In this document: piece by piece, positions 48,601-58,344 of the stretch
Numbering within the stretch: position 1 is the stretch's first letter
How the letters are laid out: each line of letters begins with the position of its first letter
From: Chrysoperla carnea
Taxonomy: Eukaryota; Arthropoda; Insecta; Neuroptera; Chrysopidae
Direction of reading: 5' to 3'
DNA length: 64,000 nt
Assembly (NCBI RefSeq): GCF_905475395.1
Contig: NC_058339.1
Coordinates: forward strand, 56,491,172-56,555,171
The notes under the pieces: model-generated
Databases searched by the model: none
Seen by the model: only the letters and a program-made list of their open reading frames with translations
Told to the model about the DNA's origin: nothing
Position numbers and translations under genes: made by a program

Positions 48601-51600
48601 TATGCATTAATTCGTTATGAAAGTTATTTTATACATTTTTCTGTAACTTGTGGCTGTAGGTATCAAGTCCTCTATCATTGGCAAACTGATGTTTTTCTGT
48701 TACGAGCTGACAGTCAAATGTGATGCTCTTTAAATTCATTTGAAAACATACATTCTAATAAAAGGATCTTGTAAATTGGCTACAAACATTTTATAATAGG
48801 TTGTAGCACATATTAATTGCAAATGCAAATGAATGCATATGAAAACACATATTAAATACGTCATTAGATAAATAATAACAATAACAATTATTATTTTGAA
48901 AGACACACAATACTTTCATTAATCATAATGTTTTGCAATTATTATTCTAGTTTTTTTTTTGTTCAAGAGCTATAAATGTTACTTTTTTGTCGTTATCATG
49001 ATTATATTACAGTTTAGGGCATATATAGAATAACTCAAAAAAACGGACAAAATTATTAACTTCTAAAAATATCCCCGAAATTTATTTAAATTTTACTTGC
49101 TAAACATTTTAATTTTACGATAAAGTAATTATTTGGCAAATAAAGTTTTATAGATATTATCTCATATAATAAATTTTAATAAAATTAGCTTTGTTTATTT
49201 GGGAACTACTAATAATAAATTGGTAGCTATATATTTATTACTCATCGGGGCAAAACCTAACTATCCTTCCAGCGATATCTAAATCTTATCAAAATTTGAT
49301 CTAAGAGAACTAATTCTGTAGATATTTTAAGCTTTAGAGACTGAGGCTAGTTCTGTTTGCTCTAAAAAAAAAAAAATCAAAATATGCGCTGTTTTTTTAA
49401 CATGGGCCTAGAAAATTCAAAATAGTTTTTATGGCAACCTATAACCTTTCACCTATAATAAATTTAACAGTTATCGCTTTTAAGAATTCCACAAAAAAAA
49501 AAAAAAAAGTTTGTAACTTTTATTTCAACTGTCAATCAATCGTTACCTATTTGTATTTTTTTAAACCTTATTTTATATTTATGGCTTAAATCCAACGCTA
49601 GTACTATGAGAAATTAATATCTTCTCTATGCCTTCACCATTTTAAAATATATTTGATATCATATTTTCGAATTGTGTATAGATATCAGGGTACCTTTTAA
49701 TGCATTGTCACTGTTTTTTATTACACTTACAAAATTTCAAATCATTCAGACGTCTGTGGATGAAAATTGAATGGACAAATACATTTCCTCACTATTCTAG
49801 GATCCATACTACACATTTCATAGTCGAACAATGTCCACGACCGCACCCAAGTTTTTCTTATCTATTTCTGTATACTGAATTGAATTTTCAGGCGTTTTTG
49901 ACTCTTAAGTGGGGGGGGGGGTCAAAAGTTGTTATGAAAAATTGCCATGAACATGCATCGTCTAAGTAGATGAGCAGCTCCTGACTTCACCATTTCTTCT
50001 TTAGCTTTTACTTTTTAGCTTTTAATCTTGTTATCTGTGTATCTGTGTATCTGTCTGTGGCATTCTAGCTCCTAAACGAATGAAATGATTTTTGTTTGTT
50101 TGAAAGGTAATTTAATCTAAATTCTTAGTACTGTTTCAAGTTTAAGTTTAGGGTTCCGTACTAGATTACAACTACAAAAGAGGTGATGAACTTCAAACGA
50201 CCGAGCAGATTTTCTTAAATCATAGCTAAAAATCAATAATTTTGATCATAGCTGATCAAAATACCCTGAAAAAAAAATCCAAATCAGTTCATTCGTTTAG
50301 GAGCTGCGACGCTACAAACAAGGATCTCTTTAAATTTTCAATTATTAAATAAATTTTTAGGTATATGTAATTGGTGGTTTCAATGGTATATCACGTATGT
50401 GTAGCGGTGAAAAATATAATCCTGTAACAAATACATGGTCCCAAATACCCGATATGTATAATCCACGTAGTAATTTTGCAATCGAAGTTATTGATGATAT
50501 GGTGTTTGCTATTGGTGGTTTTAATGGTGTTACAACAATATATCACGTTGAATGTTACGATGAAAAAACAAATGAATGGTACGAAGCTACAGATATGAAT
50601 ATCTATCGTTCAGCATTATCGGCATGTGTTATCACTGGTTTACCAAACGTATATGATTATATACATAAACATCGTGAAAAATTAATGGAAGAAAAACGAC
50701 AAAAAATGATTGCATTAGAAACGGCACGGCAACAAGCACAAAATGAAAATAGTTTAACACAGAATCAAGTTGGTCCACAAATTGTTCATGTAAGTATTTA
50801 TTTTTATATAAATTGCAGTTACATAGATACTAAATTCATTTGAAGTCATAGCAAACATGTTTTACGAAATCAATAACCTTTATTTCATATAAATTTTATA
50901 TTTATAATCGAGGAAATAAAACCGAAAAAAACAGTCTAATTAAAAAATTGATTCATCGTCATTAGATTTAAATTTTTGCCTGAGTGTACCTAACAATGTG
51001 ATATACATGCGAACTTCTGTTCCATAGGGTGGGACAGAAGTACTCCACTTCCGGTCACCACATTCTCTTTTTATATTGAAAAAAAAAACTATTAACAATT
51101 CCCAGTATTTTTTATTTTTGAAATTTTTTATCTAGCTTCACCGTTTCCGAAATATATAAGCATTTAAAAAAATGAAATGCTAATTTTCGCCGGAAACTTG
51201 TTATTGTGGAAATTAAAGACTATTTTTTGATTGCGGTCAAAAATTTAATTTGAAAGCAATTAAATATTATATTTTGCACAATTATAAAGACTTTTTGACT
51301 CTTTTTTTTCTTCTTTTGCATCTTTATCTTATAAGCGTTTGAAAAAAAACAGCTAAAATTAAGGCTTAAAGACGCGTTTTTAGACTTGCTAAAAATCGAA
51401 AACGATGAGGCAAGGTAAAAAATGTCAATGGTCAAAAGGTCTTTATAATTGTCCCAAAAACAATGCTATTTGTGGTCTACAAATCAAATTTTTGACTAAA
51501 ATTATAAGAAAATCTTATTTTACATCAATAAAAAATTTTTGGCAAAAGCACGTTCTTTTTTCTTCAAACGCTTATTATCTAGTACATTATAAAAAACGTT

Positions 51601-52131
51601 ACAAAAATCGGCTAATAATAGTTTTTTATATTTAAAAAAAAAACTGAAAACTTCCTTCAAATTTTGCATTTATTTTGCTTCCAAAATTTATCCACACCTC
51701 CTGGAATTGGGCAAAAATTATGAAGGTATTAAAACGATTTCTAGCATGCTGGAAATTATTTCTTCAATATACTTTTTATGCACTTTATTTGATTAGACGA
51801 CTAGAAGCAGGTATAACAATTATTCCATTCAGGTTTGCTCAATTTTTTTAGATTTGAGTGTACACATTACTCAACTTGTTATATGTAAATTATACAAAAT
51901 TTTCATCAGGTACATCAATTACAGCAACTAAATATCATACAACAATTGAACGGTGGAAATATACAGGATGATCTACCAGCATTAATGCCAAATAACAATC
52001 AACAAGATAATAACAATAATAATAACCATGCAATGAATCCAAATCTAGCAAATAATCCAATGATTGTGATTCATCCAAACAACGATGATGATATAAATGC
52101 TGACAATGACATCAATGGACACCTACGGTAA
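36679..52131 (+). CDS. KLHL10: Kelch-like protein 10, BTB-BACK-kelch Cullin-3 adaptor
   Basis: Six exons (36679-36863, 37897-38148, 40253-41109, 43657-43802, 50361-50789, 51910-52131) give 696 residues with consistent phases. KLHL10 is the testis-enriched substrate receptor of a Cullin-3 ubiquitin ligase; in Drosophila it activates caspases during sperm individualisation. The BTB domain spans about residues 20-130 (ENNMLCDAIIRLDDGGIFPI, AHR-type helix, TSLHGEEKRDITLSGI). BACK spans about 135-245 (AVEAHRYLMRYFVLVA, VKSEETVWEAVLRWINHD). Six kelch blades follow from about 290 with the GG doublets IGGWSGG, IGGFDGM, MGGYDGH, TGGFNGQ, IGGFNGI and IGGFNGV. After residue 590 comes a basic helical KHREKLMEEKRQKMIALETA and a Gln/Asn-rich tail (NNNQQDNNNNNNHAMNPNL). 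The human protein is 608 residues; the fly one is also longer. The ATG at 36679 precedes MELMGGGKPVAENGRC, the first family-like residues. Confidence 0.96.
39145..39471. mobile_element. MITE with about 45-bp terminal inverted repeats, nested
   Basis: The left end is CAGGGTGAAGGAGACACAAT then TTATGGACATTTGTTCAACC. The inverted right end reads CAGGGTGAAGGAGATACAAT then TTATGGACATCTGTTGAACC. AAA/TTT just outside may extend the pairing. The total is 327 bp and the interior is AT-rich. Superfamily not assigned because no clear target duplication is seen. Confidence 0.85.
39670..39769. repeat. 100-bp inverted-repeat element
   Basis: ATTGATAATTTATGTCTACA at the left is exactly reversed at the right (TGTAGACATAAATTATCAAT), 20-bp perfect arms around about 60 bp. 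It also lies within the long inverted-repeat element. Confidence 0.8.
41138..41468. mobile_element. Tc1-like MITE in KLHL10 intron 3
   Basis: The ends CAGTTTGGCAACCTTCTCAT and, reversed, CAGTGGCAACCATCTCGTTA continue as paired arms through TTAACCATTTAAA and GAAGTAAGAAGA to about 85 bp. TA (within TATA) flanks both sides, as for Tc1/mariner insertions. The element starts 28 bases after the exon 3 splice donor at 41110. Confidence 0.8.
41808..41844. repeat. Perfect short hairpin
   Basis: AAAATGTATCAATTC is exactly reversed as GAATTGATACATTTT with a 7-base loop. It is in KLHL10 intron 3 and has no known role. Confidence 0.8.
43052..43210. mobile_element. Possible hAT end fragment
   Basis: CAGTGCCGTAGCTAGGAATT at 43052 resembles the hAT end at 19829 (CAGTGGCATAGC) and the common hAT start CAGTGSCGTAGC. 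I could not find a matching right end or duplicated flank, so it is probably truncated. Confidence 0.35.
44830..45332. repeat. Near-perfect palindrome with about 246-bp arms
   Basis: The sequence from 44830 to about 45075 reappears reversed from about 45087 to 45332 with a centre of about 11 bases (ATTAGGTATG region, axis near 45081). I saw no mismatch in the arms. Both arms contain the R1 start block (CATCATTATTTTTAAGCGTT / AACGCTTAAAAATAATGATG). The right arm runs on into a full R1 copy, whereas the left arm stops after about 110 bp of it. The open frames on the two strands here encode the same peptide, a direct consequence of the palindrome. Confidence 0.92.
45231..45860 (+). repeat. R1 dispersed repeat, best-preserved copy
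   Basis: It runs from ATACCATGCATATATGAAAT to CAATTGTTTCTTTTCACTTG. All landmarks are present: TTTAGTCCCAAGTTTGTAAC, AAATCACCTAATTAGTCCAT, a CCGTCCGTCCGTCCGTCTGT run, GGTCACGATAACTCAAAAAC, GTACTCAGGACGTAAAAAGT, GGTCTTGGGTCCGTAGGACC, AACCGTTAGAGATAG, and CATCACTGTTTACCCACGAG. It is a good reference for the family. Its first about 100 bp form part of the palindrome. Confidence 0.9.
46632..46716. repeat. Small inverted repeat
   Basis: AGACTGGCGAGTTTTGCG is mirrored by CGCAAAACACGCCAGTCT with one mismatch, about 50 bases apart, in KLHL10 intron 4. It may be a relic of a foldback element. Confidence 0.6.
47333..47633. mobile_element. hAT MITE in KLHL10 intron 4
   Basis: The perfect 11-bp ends CAGGCATGGGC / GCCCATGCCTG are typical of hAT elements. 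The flanks ATTTAAAC (47325-47332) and CTTTAAAC (47634-47641) agree at 7 of 8 bases. The interior of 301 bp includes the inner pair CTACCTATCTCA / TGAGATAGGTAG. Confidence 0.88.
47864..47889. repeat. GTAT microsatellite
   Basis: About five to six tandem copies of GTAT, followed by TATACC. Simple repeat in KLHL10 intron 4. Confidence 0.9.
48092..48517 (-). repeat. R1 dispersed repeat, 5' truncated
   Basis: It starts CAAGTGAAAACAAACAATTA and carries CATACATAACTGATATCCTC, ACAGTAATGTTTACG, GGTTTACAAGATGGATCCCA and GTCCTGAGTACGCTG. It breaks off after CGGACGGACAACCGAAAATG, so the TTTGTAACGCTT block is missing. Confidence 0.88.
48518..50360. other. End of KLHL10 intron 4
   Basis: AT-rich intron with an R2 copy at 50020-50320 and a G-run at about 49912-49921. 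An 89-codon frame at 49700-49969 has no domain and includes the G-run. Confidence 0.5.
50020..50320. repeat. R2 dispersed repeat, inverted-half form
   Basis: The left part has GTCTGTGGCATTCTAGCTCC and TAAACGAATGAAATGATTTT, the middle GTTTCAAGTTTAAGTTTAGG and GTTCCGTAC, and the right AATCCAAATCAGTTCATTCG then TTTAGGAGCTGCGACGC. It is the same layout as 3045-3375, more diverged, and ends about 40 bp before KLHL10 exon 5. Confidence 0.7.
51215..51565. repeat. Decayed inverted-repeat element in KLHL10 intron 5
   Basis: GTCTTTATAATTGTCCC and AAATCAAATTTTTGACTA on the right match, reversed, AATTATAAAGAC and TCAAAAATTTAATTTG on the left. CTTATAAGCGTTTGAAAAAA pairs with TTCTTCAAACGCTTATTATC. Arms are about 130 bp and heavily diverged. 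Confidence 0.5.
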
Positions 52132-54388
52132 ATTGGGAATCGAATGTATGCTTTGTGCGATGATATTTGATATGAAAAAAAGATTTTTTTTACTATTTGT
52201 TTCAACAATTTTTTAAAACAAATATGAAAAAATAGTAAAAACTTTTTAAATATTTGTCTACGAAAAAACTACCAACCACTAATCGTCACAATTCTCCAAA
52301 ATCCATCAATGTTTATACCGTAAATAATCAATCCATTCTGGAAAATAATTCGGAACACTTTTACAACTACAATATCCACCATCATAACCGAATTTCCAAA
52401 ATAATCCCTACAAATAAATACAGCAACTGCTACAGAATATTGAATTCTCCGATTCGACAACGTATATCTTAAAGTTTCAACAGGCCTGTTTTTTTTTTGC
52501 AATAGTTTTTTTTTACAAGTACAGTTTTTCTAAATGAAAATTATACAAAACAATAATTGTTTGTTCACAATTTTTAGTAATATTATGAACAATAACATTT
52601 TAAAAACAATAATACTTAATAATTTTTTATTAAAGCTCTGTTCTTTTTATATATTTTTAACCACTCTATATGTTTTTTCTAATTTTTATCTGCCTGTTTA
52701 CTATTTTATATATTTATTACACATATCTTAAATATATTTTACACAGAAAAATAGTTTTTTCTTTTTATTCATTTGTGTCTTATAAAACTATTTTCTATTT
52801 TTTCGAAAAACTATTCCTTTTAAGATACCATGAATATATTAAGATAGAAAAAAGCTTTGTTTTATTCGTTGAATTAAATGATAGCTGGATTCAATGCCGT
52901 AAAGTAAACAACGATCAAAAGCTAAAATCGGAAGGATTTAAACTTCATATAAAACTGTTGGTACAGGACGAAAAATATCTGTACGCTGCATTTTCGGTTC
53001 ATCTCTGATACTTTACACACAGGTCCTTTCTTTCACTATAAAATGAAATTTTATCCCATGTGATCAATTTTTTCCGATCAAAACGGGTATAAGGGCCTTT
53101 TTTCCCAAAATAGCATCGAAAGAAATCTAACTTATATTGAAAATCAAAAAATTATTTTTGTATATTTTGACCATGGCGAGTTGAATGAAAAAAATCACTC
53201 CCGGCTTCATCAGTTTGTCCGGAAGATACCAGTTATTCATAGACTGATTGAATTTACAATACGGTAGTTACCTGATGTCAAATTTGCCATATTACTAATA
53301 AAAATGGAAAACTGGGCTTGATACCATGACAAAATTTGAAAGTGAAATTACAATGAGCATTCAAAGATTGTTGCCCATCTCCTTTTAGCAAAATAAAGTT
53401 TTATATATATATATTTTATATGTATCTCTATGGTGATATCGGACCATGGCGTCACTAAACTATGTCTTCCTCTTTGTTTAATAAGGAATTTTAAACTTTC
53501 ATATTTTGTGTACTTCTAAAGATTTTCAAAAACCAATTTCACTTTTCTACCTATGTAGTGAGAATTCTTCACCCGAAGTCTGAATTATTGACGAGATATA
53601 GTCCACTCCCTTCTATGAATGTTGGCTATATGCGTGAAACTGCTTGTTCCATCGTCAAGAAATTTGGTATTTTATGGGGCAAAATTACTTTTGGAAATAA
53701 GTTTTTTTCGGAGAGTACATTATTTGCTATTTAATTGAAATAGTTGACTTTCTTACTTCCCGAAAGAGGAATTGCCTCGATGTATCCTGGATCTAAGGTT
53801 GTATTTTTTATTGCAGCGTTATTCTAAACTTTAGGTTCTTTAGAAGGTATTGGGCTAGGAAAACTATTCAGGTAGGTGTTAACACCTAATTGCAAAATTA
53901 CAATATTCGCCGGTGATTGATTATTTTGTTTATTTATATTCATCATTCACAAGTCATTATAGGTACAATGTACCAATAATTTTTATCATGTATGATGGTA
54001 CGATCGCTGGCAACATGTAAATTTATCTTATTGAATATTTCCTTTCTAATTGAAATTACGTAGGAATGAAAACGTACGTACGTCTTGCACTTGAAAGCGC
54101 TTGTGGTAACTAACAAGGGATTCGTGTTATTATAGAAACCTAATTTCTGCCTCGATAATTAAAATTACTTTTTGATGATAAAATTGAATCATATTTAAAT
54201 TATAGTCAGGCTAATATGACTTGAATTTGATTTTTTTAAATTAAAAAAGGACCCCGATATAGAAAAATAGAAAAAATACGAAAATAGGAAAAATGGCTAT
54301 ATCTTCCTTTTTGTTTAATTAAGAGTTCGAAAGTTCATGTTTTGTTTACTTCTAAAGATTTTGAAAAGCCAACAGGCGTATTTCATCC
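52132..54388. other. KLHL10 3' flank, no gene seen
   Basis: AT-rich DNA past the KLHL10 stop. Frames at 52254, 52534 and 52670 are of skewed composition with no domain and probably belong to the 3' UTR or to spacer. Confidence 0.45.
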
Positions 54389-55017
54389 CAGCCCCGGATC
54401 TATGTTTTTTTTTAACCGGAGCAGAAACTTTATATTGGGGTTCCCTTTCTCCAGCGTTTGAGATAAATTGTTAAAAAAAAAAACTCACAAATACAATCGT
54501 TGGTGGAATTTTCTGTTGGAAAATAAAATCCCATTAAAAAAATTAGCACTCTTCATTATCTATTAGCTAATAATTTTAATTAATGTGACTTAAAATAAAC
54601 ATAGGAAACATATAAGCATGAAAGCAGAACTTCATTGTTCTTGATTGTCAGGACTAGCCTTAATCTTTAGAACCCGATATTTTTCTATCTAATTTTGTTA
54701 CAAATTTTTACGTCGTGCTTTTGTCTCTACGTAAAAGAATCTATTAGATCATTTAAGTTTGTCTCAAAGGTATAGTTTTATATTCAAAGGCTAGGAAGTC
54801 GTAATACTTCCTAGCCTTACACAGAAGTTGTAATATGTCGAATGCACTTGATTTTCATTAATTTCGATTACTAGCTCTTTAAATGCGGCAAGTTCTTTGG
54901 AAAAATCAAGTTCATTCAAGTCTTTTGAATATTTTCTTGTTAGACTCTTTTTTCCAGCGCATATTATGAATTACTAGGCAAGCGTCTTGTTTTGCTCCGT
55001 TCCTAGATCCGAAGCTG
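54389..55017 (-). mobile_element. Decayed hAT element, internally deleted
   Basis: The ends are CAGCCCCGGATCTATG and TAGATCCGAAGCTG. The flanks TTTCATCC and ATTCATCT agree at 6 of 8. The interior shares AATAATTTTAATT and GATATTTTTCTATCTAATTT-like blocks with the related copy at 55505. On the minus strand it keeps traces of the transposase C-terminus, more decayed than in the other copy. Confidence 0.65.
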
Positions 55018-55504
55018 ATTCATCTCTTCTTAATTTCAATGAGAAAATTGTATTCAAATCTAACCATGTAACTTTTATGTGACGTTTCCAGCCCTTATAC
55101 TATAGTTTTTCAATAAAGGAATTTAATTACATGACACAATATCATAAGAAGGCAAATACTACGGGATTAATTCGTTTATTGAAAATGAGAGAACATAAAA
55201 TATTACTGTAATAATAAATGAATGAAAATGCATCATAAAATGTGAGTAAAATAATAAATTAATCTACAAAAAGCATTAAATAATAATACTATTCAGCTTT
55301 GTGTTGAAGCTTTATATAAAACATTACCACCCTTTTGTTATTTTTGTGATGAATATAAAAATTGTAGTACCTGTAATATCGGATCGTATTATATACAATG
55401 TGGTTGGCATCATGGGACCACTCGAACAAAAATAAAATCTAAAGTTGGTATACTATTGAATGGGAAACTTATAAGAGGTTCAGCTTTAGGAGATGGCTTT
55501 TGTG

Positions 55505-56180
55505 CAGTCTCGGATCTTCGTTTTTTTCCAACCGGAGGAGGAATTTGATAGTGACACACCCCCTCCTACAGCGTTTTAGATAAGATAATCTCTTTATTAT
55601 CTATTCGCTAATAATTTTAATTTGTGTCAAAAATTAAATTACATTTAGGAACTAACAAGTGAAAACAAACAATTGACTGAGTAACAGTGATGTTTTCGAA
55701 ACAAAAGTTGTTTATTTTTTATAAGGATCATTTCTTACATTTGTTCTATCTCTAACAGTTTACAAGATAGGCCCTACGGATCCAAGACCCAATTGACCTA
55801 TGTTGCTCATTTACGAACTCGACCTAACTTTTTACGTCCTCAACACGCTATAAAAATTTCAACTTGATATCTTTTTTCGTTTTTGAGTTATCGTGATGGC
55901 AGACGGACAGACAGACAGACAGACGGGCAACCGGAAATGTACTAATTAGATGATTTTATGATCATCTATATCAAAATTTTGTTCATAGCATCAATATTTT
56001 TAAGCGTTACAAACTTGGGACTAAACTTAGTATACCTTGATATATTTCATATACATAAACATATAGGCATTTCCTTAATATCTAGGACTCGGCATTTTTT
56101 CCTCTCTAATTTTGATGTAGCTTTCACGGCGCGCTTTCGCCTCTTTGAAAGAATCTATTAACTCATTAAAGTCTGTCTTA
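55505..56180 (-). mobile_element. Second hAT copy of the same family, split by an R1 insertion
   Basis: The left end CAGTCTCGGATCTTCG parallels the element at 54389, as do CCTACAGCGTTTTAGATAA and ATTCGCTAATAATTTTAATT. R1 (55656-56066) interrupts it. Beyond R1 the minus strand reads TIEYKTTFKTDFNELIDSF, EAKARRESYIKIREEK, and MPSPRY, the typical C-terminal end of BED-type hAT transposases. No matching right end was found. R1 is therefore younger than this hAT copy. Confidence 0.65.
55656..56066 (-). repeat. R1 dispersed repeat with internal deletion, inserted in a hAT relic
   Basis: It begins CAAGTGAAAACAAACAATTG then jumps from ACTGAGT to AACAGTGATGTTTTCG, so about 140 bp are missing relative to 45231-45860. 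Then GTTTACAAGATAGGCCCTAC, TTACGTCCTCAACACGC and GCGTTACAAACTTGGGACTA follow in order. Confidence 0.88.
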
Positions 56181-58344
56181 AAGGTAGTTTTATATTCAAT
56201 GGTTAGAATCACCCACAGAAGTCGCTCACAGCTTGCAAATATCGTTAGAAATGTGTAATATATTGCTATGCTAACAATATGAAACGCTTCTTACAAGTTA
56301 TGCTTGCGCAGATTAACTTAGAATGTGTTTATAAACCAACAGGGCGTTTTAAAATCTTTTTTCAAACAGATTTTATAAGTATTATATTGTAGAATATGGA
56401 GCGTCAAAAAATCCATAAACCCTAACTTTTCGCCATGTGGTAAATAAGCTCTTGAGTCTATGTGGTACATTTTCCTTTATAGGACATAATATGGAAAAAC
56501 GGCCATTTTCGAGCTAGAGGAGGGAGTAGAAATCTGAGGATAAGAGTGAAAAATTTCTTATTAATGTAACTCTTTATGTTGTCTGTTAAGATAACGAGGC
56601 GGAATAGCCCACTTCCGATCAGAGCCGGAAGCTGAAAACATATCCAATCAGTTGTAATTGATAAAGAACAGTCTTTCTCATATGGAATTTTTAGTTTCTC
56701 ATTCAACGATAAAGTTTGAGGTAGGTGTATGGTCTGAGACACTCGGTATTAAGTACATTGATGTTTTTACTATGTACTATGTCTGTTATATGTTTCACCT
56801 ATATCATAAATAAAAGTTGAAAGCAGGCAAAAAAATGCCAATTGCATATTATTATAACGACGTTGCTCCCTTTTAGTTCAGTCAAATTAAACATTGAACG
56901 CACCATTAAATCATCGTTGTTTGTTATGTAAAGAAAATGGACAACTACACCCCGCCCCCAACCCAAAAGAGAGAAAGTTATTGGTTTTAGTCCGATTTCT
57001 AAAAATTGAATTCTTTAGAGATTTAGATATTTTGAGATTGAAACTGCTTAACCAATGAACTTGAAAAACAAATCAAATGCGGCTTTTAATGAATCCTTTT
57101 GAATGCCACAAAAAATATTTAAATCTGTTAATTTGTTGCTAAGATTACTACATAAAAAGCTCACATTTATACTAACCGTAAATGGGCTTCTAAATAAAAA
57201 CCAAATGAGAGAAAAACCACGAATTCGGTTGTTTTGACCCATCCTAGTGTAGATGTAGATACACTCCCTGAATGTAAGTCATGCAACGCTTAAGGCCTCT
57301 AGCCTAGAAAACGTGAGTTGATAGTTTCGTCTCAATAAAAAAACAAAATTTAAATCGTTAGGTACGAATATAACAAGTTCCCTTTTGACTGGTTTTCAAT
57401 GCTTACCTTCTTCAATTCGTGAGGACGTTTTATATTAACGATTTAGCTACCTTCAATCCACTGTAACTTGGCAACTAAGTGGCCCCACGGTTCGTAGATT
57501 CCTGACCACTGAAAGTTAACGCGTAGTTCTGGAAGTTAACGTGAAAAAAAACTCTATCGGAGTAGGCTAGATCTGTTGTTTGGAGGCATTTCAACAATTG
57601 ATTTGAGGGGCTTTTTAACTAAAGCCCCGAGCCCCGCCGAATTATTGATCCATGTCTTTGCCATGTCAGTTGATTTTGCGTGCACTTCGTTAGTAGAAGT
57701 TTTAAAGAATACGCTCAATATGAATTTAATGTTGTATTATTTCCTGTTGAGATCTTAAATATTGATTATGTAAATCAATAGTGTATCAATAGAAAATGCC
57801 CACGTAAAATTGAATTCGTATTGGCCGACAACCATGAGCGTACCGATGGGACTAGAGGGAATCTTTCCTCCCACTTGAACCTAGACATCACAAATTTTAT
57901 AGAACATCCTGATGACCTAAGCCATATATTTTTGACAAGGCCTTTTCTTATGGAAAAAAGTTGTCTCCGTTTACTTGAAAAATTAATTTGTTACTAGCTC
58001 ATTTCCTACATCGTTTTAAAAGAAACGTCAATGCATTCAAAGGAATTATTCAAACGTATCAAACGGATCAATTATATGTATTTTTCTAAACTTCATTGAA
58101 GATCGAGAACTACCTTAGGGAAGTCCTGAGTGGTTGCTCAGGTATGCCGGCACTGTTGAAGTGATGAAGTAATATGTGTTTATGCCAAAATACTGATGTA
58201 TAATTGAAACTTTTTAACCGAAAATTTTTTTGTGTGCTCACTTAGGTCAATAGGTCGGTGTGCCTATCGCAACAGTTTGGAAACGAAAACGCCTGCATGG
58301 GAAAAAAAATAAAGCAAAAGTGATGATAGAAATAACAGATGAAT
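56181..58344. other. Spacer between hAT relics and SLC3A2
   Basis: No gene recognised. Around 57600-57660, GCCCCGAGCCCCGCCGA in an AT-rich context may be a transposon end. A 94-codon minus frame at 56458-56742 and a 60-codon plus frame at 57576-57758 have no known domain. Confidence 0.45.
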
